From contig JAUWTC010000224.1 of the NCBI GenBank assembly GCA_030609785.1, positions 1 through 5,349 on the forward strand: DNA of 5,349 nt. Direction: 5' to 3'. A program made the translations under genes and the position numbers. Position 1 is the stretch's first letter. Each line of letters begins with the position of its first letter. The notes beneath the pieces were generated by a model. It was given only the letters and a program-made list of their open reading frames with translations, did not search any database and had not been told where the DNA came from. Source of the stretch: Holophagae bacterium (GTDB lineage: Bacteria > Acidobacteriota > Thermoanaerobaculia > Thermoanaerobaculales > Sulfomarinibacteraceae). Shown here one piece after another: positions 1 through 5,349 of this stretch.

Positions 1-248
1 CCCGCCACCGTGAACAGGCGCTGCTCTACCTGTTCGCCGAACAGGCGTTCCATTTCCAATGGCGGCCGGTCACCGGAACGAACCGACACCAGGATCGTCG
101 GACTCTGGAGGTCCGGCAAAAGGTCAATCGGCAATTGCCGCCACGCCACCTGACCGATCAGAACGACGGCAAGGGCCACCACCACCACCGCAACGGGCCT
201 TCGGACAGCGAGCCGGGTCAGACCTTCCATCACCGGCTCTGCCTCCAT
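1..248 (-). CDS. RND-family efflux permease, N-terminal fragment (runs off left edge)
   Basis: This is the start of an inner-membrane RND (AcrB/CzcA/MdtB-like) proton-driven efflux permease; only about 82 codons lie in the window and the rest continues beyond base 1. Visible are a short cytoplasmic N-terminus with Arg-Arg-Pro (residues 16-18), a first membrane helix (about 19-36, very Val/Leu rich), the family hallmark LPIDLLPDLQSP (39-50), then a beta strand and an acidic helix with FGEQVEQRL, equivalent to the usual PIE-type segment before the porter domain. The frame has an in-frame stop shortly upstream (TAA at 266-264), so the start must be ATG 248 or the second ATG at 230. The second is preceded by GGAGG with an 11-base spacer and gives a more family-like N-terminus. 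Its usual partner, the adaptor, lies at 1697-2878 on the same strand, but an opposite-strand gene intervenes. Substrate class (metal or drug) cannot be read from this fragment. Family call is firm; exact start is not. Confidence 0.9.
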   Translation of the reverse strand, partial: MEAEPVMEGLTRLAVRRPVAVVVVALAVVLIGQVAWRQLPIDLLPDLQSPTILVSVRSGDRPPLEMERLFGEQVEQRLFTVA

Positions 249-300
249 GGCAGATTCGTCGTGTTACATTCCAGTCGGTCCTGGTGATGATCGAGACCCC
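249..300. promoter_or_regulatory. 52-bp divergent intergenic gap
   Basis: This gap separates the start of the minus-strand permease from the chosen start of the plus-strand membrane protein. Any promoter for either gene that is not further upstream must overlap this gap or the neighbouring coding sequence. The only AT-richer spot is around 262-270 (TTACATT on plus, TGTAAC on minus), a poor -10 match with no convincing -35 in either direction. No operator-like palindrome was seen. The assignment as a regulatory region is inferred from gene arrangement alone. Confidence 0.25.
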
Positions 301-1659
301 ATGAACACAGCATTCCGTTCACCCTCTCGTACCGGGCTCTATTGGTCGATCTTCGGCCTGGGCCTGGCCTTGTCGATCGTGATGGCCTTGAGGTCCCAGG
401 TCGAAGCGGATCAGGTTTCCCAATTGCGATTCGGCTGGTGGTGGGTTGCTCACGGCGTCTTCCTGCCTCACGGCATGCCGACCTCGGCCGGCGGTTTCTC
501 GCCCGGCGGCCTGATCACTCTGGTTTCCGCCGTGCCGCTGATGATCTGGTGGGACTTCCGTGCTGTGGCCCTGTCGATGGTCGTCATCAACCTGGCGGCC
601 TTCCTCTTTCTCGAGCGTTCGATCCGACCGGCCCTGGGCGATCGGGGCCGGTGGTTGTTGCTTCTTCTCCTGTGGCTGGGTCCCTGGCGTATGGCCTTTT
701 CGTCCTTCATCTGGCCCCCGAACTACGCCTTGCCGATGGGTTTGCTCCACCTGGCGACCGCCGTCCATATGAGACGGAAACCCGTCGCCTGGGCTACATT
801 CGCCCACGTCCTGCTGATTGGGCTGGGCGCCCAGCTTCATTCTTCTGCGGCCTTGCTCGCACTGATCTCCATCGCCCTTTTCGCCACCCGATTGATCAGG
901 GTCCATTGGGGAGCTTTTGCCGCCGCTACGGGCGTTACTCTGCTGTCGCTCATCCCCTGGATCCGCGCCATCGCCGCCGATCCCAGCCTTGCACCGGCCG
1001 GGGCCGGCTTCCCCTTCCGAGGTCTGGCTCTGGTCTACCCGATGGTCCGGGGCCTGGGATACACCCTGAGAATGGCATCGCTCTCCCTGCCATCCCGTTT
1101 GGCATCCTTCGATTTCACACCGGCCTTCGGCGCCACCGCCGATGCCTGGCTGGTCCCTCCGGTGACGCTCCTGGCAGGGGTGGCTCATCTGAGCGCCCTG
1201 GTGCCGATCTGGGCTGTCGCCCGTCTCTTTCGCAAGGCACGCCACCGTCGTCCGTGGTCGCAGGAGGCCGATGGCCCCCTCCGTGGCTGGCTCAAAGGCT
1301 ACTTGGCGGTGGCCTGTTGCGCCGCGGCCCTGTCTTTCGCAGCTTCTCCCACGACACTGATGTACTGGCAGACCCAGGCCCTGATGGCGACGATCGCCCT
1401 GACAGTTGTGATTCCACTCGAAGCCGTCCTCAGGACCCGCCGCCGAACGAAAGCTCTCCGGCTTCTGTCGGTCTGGGCGGTCGGTGCGGTACTCCTGGTC
1501 ACGGCAATCGCTGCAGCGGCGCCGATGTTCCGCCAAGGCGGGCGCAAAGCGACCGTCGCCATTATGACGGCGGACGAACCCCTGCTCGACGACCTCGGGC
1601 TGCGGAATCACTGCACTGTCACCATCGATCCCGAGCATGACTGGGCGCACCCGGATTGA
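301..1659 (+). CDS. Polytopic membrane protein, probable GT-C type glycosyltransferase-like
   Basis: This is a 452-residue integral membrane protein with about 10-12 hydrophobic segments (roughly 13-30, 67-84, 87-104, 117-133, 138-156, 163-179, 182-197, 203-221, 283-307, 331-348, 355-375, 388-407) and basic inter-helix stretches such as 311-317 and 378-384. The first loop after helix 1 carries an acidic cluster, Glu35-Ala-Asp37-Gln, followed by GWWWVAHG, HGMPTSAGG and PGG. This resembles the first extracytoplasmic loop of GT-C (GT39/GT83-like) glycosyltransferases, which use polyprenyl-phosphate sugar donors and hold catalytic acidic residues there. That family link is by resemblance, and donor and acceptor are unknown. 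The short polar tail (408-452) has one Cys. ATG 301 is preferred to the in-frame ATG 247 because the extra 18 residues are polar and would overlap the divergent permease start; the ribosome site is weak in both cases. The gene lies antisense between adaptor and permease and converges on the adaptor across 37 bp. Confidence 0.8.
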   Translation: MNTAFRSPSRTGLYWSIFGLGLALSIVMALRSQVEADQVSQLRFGWWWVAHGVFLPHGMPTSAGGFSPGGLITLVSAVPLMIWWDFRAVALSMVVINLAAFLFLERSIRPALGDRGRWLLLLLLWLGPWRMAFSSFIWPPNYALPMGLLHLATAVHMRRKPVAWATFAHVLLIGLGAQLHSSAALLALISIALFATRLIRVHWGAFAAATGVTLLSLIPWIRAIAADPSLAPAGAGFPFRGLALVYPMVRGLGYTLRMASLSLPSRLASFDFTPAFGATADAWLVPPVTLLAGVAHLSALVPIWAVARLFRKARHRRPWSQEADGPLRGWLKGYLAVACCAAALSFAASPTTLMYWQTQALMATIALTVVIPLEAVLRTRRRTKALRLLSVWAVGAVLLVTAIAAAAPMFRQGGRKATVAIMTADEPLLDDLGLRNHCTVTIDPEHDWAHPD

Positions 1660-1696
1660 GGAGTTAAAGAGCCCTCTGGACAGATTTGATCCTCGG
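1660..1696. other. 37-bp convergent gap
   Basis: This gap lies between the stop codons of the plus-strand membrane protein (TGA 1657-1659) and the minus-strand adaptor (TGA 1699-1697). It contains no strong hairpin followed by a T tract on either strand; only a 5-bp GAGGA/TCCTC match (1658-1662 with 1690-1694) and a 27-base loop are present, which is too weak to call a terminator. The lack of an obvious terminator for the adaptor transcript matters for whether it reads on to the permease. Confidence 0.4.
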
Positions 1697-2878
1697 TCAC
1701 GACCCCCCCGTAACTCGCACCCTTGACCCATCGGTCAGGGTTTCCAGACCTCGCACGACCACCCTTTCGCCCTGCTCGATGCCGGATCGCACCTCGACCG
1801 TCCGATCATCCCCAAGACCCAGCTCAACCTCCCGGCGAACGACCCGTTGGCCCTGGAGAACGAAGACCACCCTCTTGCCCGCCCTGTCGGCAACGGCATC
1901 CCGGGGAACGACCACAACACCCTCCCGACGCTCGATCAGGACCTCCGCCTCAACGAACATCCCCGGTCTCAAGAGCCCACTGCCGTTGTCGACGCTGACC
2001 TCCGCCCTCAAAGCCCTGGTCAGCTCGTTGATCGAGGGCGCCAAACGCACGACGCGGCCCTCAAACTCCTGATCGCCGAAGGCATGGTGGAGCACCCTGA
2101 CCGGAAGGCCTTCACGAATACGGGCGACATCCAGGCCGACAATGTCGATATCTGCCACCAACTCGCCGGTCGGCGCGATCTGGGCGACCGCGAAGCCTGG
2201 GGCCACCAGCTGCCCATCGGCCATCGGCCGCCCGTTGACATCTCTGGCAAGGGTCAGGATGACGCCGTCGATCGGTGTCACCAGGCGGTTACGAATCTCA
2301 ACCAAGAGACTCCGGTCGTACTCCAGGCGAGCGTCCTCGAGCGTCGTCTCGGCCCGACGGAGTTCGGCCTCGTTGATCAGACCCTGCTCGAAGAGCTCCC
2401 GAGTGGCCTCGAAATCGCTCTGGGCGCTTTCGAACCGTCGCCGGGTCGCCGCGGTCCGTGCCGCCACCCGAACGTCTTCACCGGAGATCTCGGCCACGAC
2501 CTGGCCCACCGTCACCCGATCCCCCTCGGCCAGCCGGCGCCCTCCCTTCCGGGCAAGGTTGAGAATGCCTCGGCTCTCGACGGTCAAGCTGATGACCTGG
2601 GAGGCCCTGAGGGATCCGGTGGCATTGATCCGGTCTTCGACGACGCCCGTGCCCACCTCGGCGACCGTGACGGGCACCCTGAACTCGACGGGCTCATCGG
2701 TTCGTCCAGGCCCACATCCGATGAGCGCCAAGCAGAGGCAGAACGCCAGCCCAGCTGCGGCGGGTCTTAAAGGACGAGGGGGAGAGAACGTCCAACGTTC
2801 AACGTCCAACGTCCAACTCCGAACGCCTTTTCCCAAACGCGCTCTCGTTGGCGAGACCGAGGAATATTGACTCCTCAT
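1697..2878 (-). CDS. RND/HlyD-type periplasmic adaptor lipoprotein (membrane fusion protein)
   Basis: This is a 393-residue periplasmic adaptor that would link an inner-membrane transporter to an outer-membrane channel. Order of parts: an unusual 33-residue leader; a lipoprotein signal (about 35-55) with lipobox LIGC and lipidated Cys55; a first lipoyl half (about 96-132, with GDRVTVGQVVAEI); an alpha-helical hairpin (about 137-195, Glu/Arg/Ala rich); a second lipoyl half (196-235, TPIDGVI, then DGQLVAPG); a beta-barrel (240-315, with LLRPGMFVEAEVLI); and a membrane-proximal domain (318-390, VVVPRDAV then GIEQGERVVVRG). Length is normal for the family. The start ATG 2878 overlaps the upstream stop as ATGA and has GGGGAGG 7 bases before it, which beats an in-frame ATG at 2917 that lies well inside the upstream gene. 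Residues 22-31 are encoded by a 7-bp tandem repeat. The partner is either the permease at 1-248 or a transporter part encoded to the right. Regulation is probably with the upstream gene, by translational coupling. Confidence 0.93.
   Translation of the reverse strand: MRSQYSSVSPTRARLGKGVRSWTLDVERWTFSPPRPLRPAAAGLAFCLCLALIGCGPGRTDEPVEFRVPVTVAEVGTGVVEDRINATGSLRASQVISLTVESRGILNLARKGGRRLAEGDRVTVGQVVAEISGEDVRVAARTAATRRRFESAQSDFEATRELFEQGLINEAELRRAETTLEDARLEYDRSLLVEIRNRLVTPIDGVILTLARDVNGRPMADGQLVAPGFAVAQIAPTGELVADIDIVGLDVARIREGLPVRVLHHAFGDQEFEGRVVRLAPSINELTRALRAEVSVDNGSGLLRPGMFVEAEVLIERREGVVVVPRDAVADRAGKRVVFVLQGQRVVRREVELGLGDDRTVEVRSGIEQGERVVVRGLETLTDGSRVRVTGGS
1719..1741 (+). terminator. Inverted repeat, possible weak terminator for the plus-strand gene
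   Basis: The plus strand reads ACCC-T-TGACC, a 4-base loop (CATC), then GGTCA-GGGT. This makes a 9-bp stem with a single bulged T, followed by a short T run (TTT) and then CC. It begins about 60 bases after the stop of the plus-strand membrane protein and lies inside the last codons of the adaptor gene. On the minus strand it is not followed by a T run, so it would not act as an intrinsic terminator there. The T tract is short and the coding constraint of the adaptor (LTDG region) could produce the pattern by chance. Confidence 0.25.
2787..2828. repeat. 7-bp tandem repeat (AACGTYC), 4 copies plus 2 degenerate
   Basis: Plus-strand units are AACGTCC (2787), AACGTTC (2794), AACGTCC (2801) and AACGTCC (2808), followed by two decayed units AACTCCG (2815) and AACGCCT (2822). 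Three units make 21 bases, so the translation repeats every seven codons; on the minus strand it reads WTLDVER-WT within the adaptor. Similar heptad blocks scattered between and inside genes are, to my recollection, seen in some planctomycete- and verrucomicrobia-related genomes, but this was not checked. The array sits inside the adaptor leader, upstream of its signal peptide. Confidence 0.85.
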
Positions 2879-5349
2879 CGTCCGGCCTCCCCGTTGGCCC
2901 GCCCGATCGGCGTCCACCGTACCGCATCGGCCACGACGATCATGCCGGTGGTCTCATTTGAGAACTCCACCGTCACTTCGCCACCAGTCAGGTCAAAACT
3001 GTCGACGAGGTTCCACCCTCGGGGAGCCTCCCCGGCGTCAAAATCGATCTCATGCCGATCGTCCCCCTGTACCACGGCCATCTTCCACACACCCCAATTC
3101 CTGGCGACACGGAAACGCTGCTTGTGAGGCAGGTGGATCTCCAACTCCCACGGCCCGGGCTTGAGGACAACACCAGTGAACTGGGCACGGCTCTCGCCCT
3201 TGCCTTTGCGCATCCATGCCAGCGTGTGGCGGTAGCGACCGTAGGCCGTGGCCGATGAGGCTCTGGACCAGACCCGAGGCAAGGGACCGAACTCCTCGAC
3301 CGGGAGTCCTTGGTCCAACTCGGCATCATCCCGATCCTTGGCGCCCAGGCGCAGGCCAGAGCGCTCGACGCCCTCAATGATCTCGAAACCGTCGTCGAGG
3401 TCATCGACGACAACGGCATTGCTGTCGGCGATCTCATACTCGACCACAGTCACGCCCTCTGAGGGTTCGGTCTCGACGACGCCCGTTTCATCAACCTCGG
3501 GCAGGGGCACCCTGAAGCTGCTCCGGTTGAGACTGAGGTAGGGATGGACCCAGACCCCGGTCGGCGGACGAGTCAAAACCGTCGAAAACCGGACGGCCGA
3601 CCGGCCATCGATCCTCAAGGGTTCGCTCTCCTCCCGCTCCTGATCGTCATCGGCGCCGACGTAATAGGTGACACGGAACAGGCCCGGCGTTGCCTCGTCG
3701 TTGCGCACCACCAGGTTCAACTGGTATCGGGCGCCACCGTCATCACCGTCAGCGAGACGATAGGCATCGGCACGATCCCCGACCAGACCCGGGAGGTTGG
3801 TTGTCGTCAGGAGATCCTCAATCATCCGGCCCAGTCCCGGGTCCTGCTGCTCGGCCGCAGCGACGACGTCCTCCAACATAAAGGTACCGCCGGCATAGTC
3901 TCGCCGCAGGGACGCCAGCAAGGCTGCGCTGCCCTCGAAGCCCAAATCGTCATAAATCACCTGTGCCAGGGTTCCGGATTTCAAAGACAGACCGTCGATC
4001 GCCTTTTGAGGGTCATCCCACGGATCGATGTCGACCGGCGAGGTATCCAGGACCGCTTTCCACACCGCCGGACGTGATGAAAAGACCTCGATCAACGAGT
4101 CTGCGAAATGACCCCCACCACCGTTGATCAGATGTCCCTGAATCGCCTGGCCGATCTTGGCGTTCATTTCTGGAGTGAAGAGGTGGGCCGAGAAGTAGCC
4201 CCGAGTGTCGGACATCATCAGGGTCCCCAGCTCGTCCAGACTCCAATCCAGGGCCTCCCGCCCGGGACCGCGCGCCGAACACTGGGTCAGGCAGAACGAC
4301 CTCGCGGCGCCGGTGAAAAGGTTCCCGCCCGAGAAATCGTTGATGAAAAATTCCTCAAGCCTCTCCAACCTGGCCTGTGGCAGCCCACCCTCATGGTCCT
4401 GCCAGTCGGACTCGTCCCTGAAGGGCACGTCAAATCGAGCGAGAGGGAAGCCCAACTCCCGCACCAACATCATGCCCGGCTGACTCAGAACCGATCCCAG
4501 ACGCCAACCGCCCCCGAAGCCCCGGAGAGCATTGGGCGCCTCGACGATCGTGAATCCATCGTAGGGATAGGCAAGACCGGCCTCGGCGAACTCCTGCAAA
4601 CGGTCTGCCACCCGTTCCCTGATCGCGTCGCGCGCATCGGACAGGGTCTCCACCGTTCTCAGGTGGCCCGGCGTCAGCAGTATCTCCAGCCGCAGCCCCT
4701 CGATGTCGAGGGCAAAAGACTCGAAGACCGACGCGATGACCGCGGCCCCGTCGACCGGCGCGCCGGGACTGAACCGAAACGCCGTCCGCCCGTCGGTCGT
4801 ACCCTGATCATGCCGGGCCCCCGGGCCGGCCGCCAGCCACCCGTCGGGCACGGTAACCTGGAGGTCGACGTCGAAGAAATCCGGACCCAGGTCGAAATCA
4901 CCCTTCGACTCCACCGCCGCCCCGGCCAGGGGCAGCCAGGCGATTGCAGGCATCAGCGCCACGAATCGGCGATCGTTTAGACCGCGGTCGTAGCCCAGGA
5001 TGTAGAGCTGCGATTCCATTGCCGGCAACCGCTCGGGCGTGCGAACACTGTCCAGATAGCCGAAGCGGATGTCGGGCTTGCCTGAGTATCGGACCCTCAC
5101 CCGCCGTTGGGTCCCGGGCTCCAGCCTCAGGTCCAGTTCCAGTAGGCCGTTTGAGTGCTCGAAAGCGATGTCCGACCCGTCGGTCGTGACCTCGTGAAGC
5201 TCCAGCCCCGGATTGAGGGTCAGGAGCACCCGGTCGAGGGCCATCTCGGCTGGCGCAGCAATGACAATCTCCGCCTCGACACTGATCGCCTTCCCTGGGT
5301 CGACATCCGTCGTGGCCTCGATTCGAATGATGTCCGGGCGCACCTCGGA
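2875..5349 (-). CDS. M1-aminopeptidase-like protein without zinc motif, golvesin-type C-terminal domain (5' end outside window)
   Basis: The frame is open to the right edge (824 residues visible), so the true start and any signal peptide or membrane part are missing; GTG 5343 is only a possible start. Numbering from GTG 5343: residues 1-225 are a beta-rich region resembling the M1 N-terminal domain, with MPAIAWLPL (131-139) and DVDLQVTVPDGWLAAGPG (158-175). Residues 226-520 resemble the M1 core found in proteins fused to ABC-2 permeases (YPYDGFTIVEAP 259-270, GFGGGWRLG 275-283, PG then LVRELGFP 293-300, FFINDFSGGN 332-341, later helices), but no HExxH motif exists anywhere, so it is very unlikely to be a peptidase. 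Residues 538-612 form a beta segment, 616-658 an acidic linker, and about 690-812 a golvesin/xanthan-lyase-like domain (AYGRYRHTLAW; WELEIHLP; W777; VEFSNETTGMIVVADAVRW), a likely carbohydrate or surface-binding beta-sandwich. The protein is extracytoplasmic by inference. It is coupled to the adaptor through ATGA. Domain calls are from motif resemblance; the function is unknown. Confidence 0.85.
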   Translation of the reverse strand, partial: SEVRPDIIRIEATTDVDPGKAISVEAEIVIAAPAEMALDRVLLTLNPGLELHEVTTDGSDIAFEHSNGLLELDLRLEPGTQRRVRVRYSGKPDIRFGYLDSVRTPERLPAMESQLYILGYDRGLNDRRFVALMPAIAWLPLAGAAVESKGDFDLGPDFFDVDLQVTVPDGWLAAGPGARHDQGTTDGRTAFRFSPGAPVDGAAVIASVFESFALDIEGLRLEILLTPGHLRTVETLSDARDAIRERVADRLQEFAEAGLAYPYDGFTIVEAPNALRGFGGGWRLGSVLSQPGMMLVRELGFPLARFDVPFRDESDWQDHEGGLPQARLERLEEFFINDFSGGNLFTGAARSFCLTQCSARGPGREALDWSLDELGTLMMSDTRGYFSAHLFTPEMNAKIGQAIQGHLINGGGGHFADSLIEVFSSRPAVWKAVLDTSPVDIDPWDDPQKAIDGLSLKSGTLAQVIYDDLGFEGSAALLASLRRDYAGGTFMLEDVVAAAEQQDPGLGRMIEDLLTTTNLPGLVGDRADAYRLADGDDGGARYQLNLVVRNDEATPGLFRVTYYVGADDDQEREESEPLRIDGRSAVRFSTVLTRPPTGVWVHPYLSLNRSSFRVPLPEVDETGVVETEPSEGVTVVEYEIADSNAVVVDDLDDGFEIIEGVERSGLRLGAKDRDDAELDQGLPVEEFGPLPRVWSRASSATAYGRYRHTLAWMRKGKGESRAQFTGVVLKPGPWELEIHLPHKQRFRVARNWGVWKMAVVQGDDRHEIDFDAGEAPRGWNLVDSFDLTGGEVTVEFSNETTGMIVVADAVRWTPIGRANGEAGR
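2886..2892 (-). promoter_or_regulatory. Strong Shine-Dalgarno site that fixes the adaptor start
   Basis: The minus strand reads GGGGAGG, then seven bases, then ATG at 2878-2876. The site lies inside the last codons of the upstream M1-like gene, whose stop TGA (2877-2875) overlaps the ATG by two bases. Strength, spacing and the ATGA overlap together support translational coupling and this start, even though the resulting leader before the lipoprotein signal is unusually long. Confidence 0.8.

Noticed and set aside
176..190. CCA/ACC trinucleotide run near the left end as a microsatellite switch
   Set aside because: It encodes four Val residues in the first membrane helix of the permease and its unit of three keeps the frame, so it is explained by coding need.
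342..1640. Second long plus-strand frame (432 codons) within the membrane protein gene
   Set aside because: It gives a Pro/Arg/Gly-rich low-complexity translation typical of an off-frame reading of GC-rich coding DNA.
319..1731. Long minus-strand open frame (470 codons) opposite the GT-C-like gene
   Set aside because: Its translation is rich in Arg, Gly, Gln and Asp with no hydrophobic or domain pattern, while the plus strand gives a clean multi-helix membrane protein; it is a high-GC shadow frame.
1847..2770. Plus-strand frame of 307 codons opposite the adaptor
   Set aside because: No recognisable domain; the minus strand encodes a complete, well-ordered adaptor across the same bases.
2787..2828. 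Repeat block as a CRISPR array or an attachment site
   Set aside because: Units are 7 bp with no spacers and no integrase or cas genes nearby; it is a simple tandem repeat.
2879..2917. Adaptor start at the upstream in-frame codon at 2917
   Set aside because: It lies inside the M1-like gene and adds polar residues, whereas ATG 2878 has a strong GGGGAGG site and an ATGA overlap.
4384..4398. Possible zinc-peptidase motif around HEGGL (residues 317-321) in the M1-like protein
   Set aside because: The HExxH pattern needs a second His; here the fifth residue is Leu, and there is no downstream metal-binding Glu context.
4108..4980. Plus-strand frame of 290 codons opposite the M1-like gene
   Set aside because: The translation lacks any fold-like pattern and lies entirely within a convincing minus-strand gene.

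Overview
The window is a gene-dense, high-GC stretch (about 60-65 % G+C by eye) from a Gram-negative type bacterium. The two-membrane inference rests on an RND efflux permease start and an RND-type periplasmic adaptor made as a lipoprotein. The phylum cannot be fixed from the sequence. A golvesin-type C-terminal domain and a 7-bp tandem repeat of the AACGTYC kind would suit the planctomycete/verrucomicrobial group or another under-cultured phylum, but that is an impression, not a proof. No rRNA, tRNA, CRISPR array, insertion sequence or phage gene was seen.

Layout from left to right: (1) 1-248, minus strand, the first ~82 codons of an RND-family inner-membrane efflux permease that runs off the left edge. 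(2) 301-1659, plus strand, a 452-residue polytopic membrane protein that looks like a GT-C type glycosyltransferase. (3) 1697-2878, minus strand, a complete 393-residue RND/HlyD-type periplasmic adaptor with a lipoprotein signal. (4) 2875-5349, minus strand, a large extracytoplasmic protein open at the right edge. It has an M1-aminopeptidase-like region without the zinc motif, then a beta-rich segment, then a golvesin/xanthan-lyase-like C-terminal domain. Essentially all of the window is coding; the only gaps are 52 bp (249-300) and 37 bp (1660-1696).

On the minus strand the order is M1-like/golvesin protein, adaptor, permease. The first two overlap by an ATGA stop/start and must be co-transcribed. 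Adaptor and permease, normally adjacent in an RND operon, are separated here by the oppositely transcribed membrane protein. This makes the locus a candidate non-contiguous operon, in which one long minus-strand transcript would also be antisense to the plus-strand gene. Alternatively the inserted gene has split the operon and the permease now uses a promoter in or near the 52-bp divergent gap.

The most unusual points are the interrupted adaptor/permease pair, a non-peptidase M1-like protein with a golvesin domain coupled to an efflux adaptor, and a heptanucleotide tandem repeat translated inside the adaptor just before its lipoprotein signal peptide.
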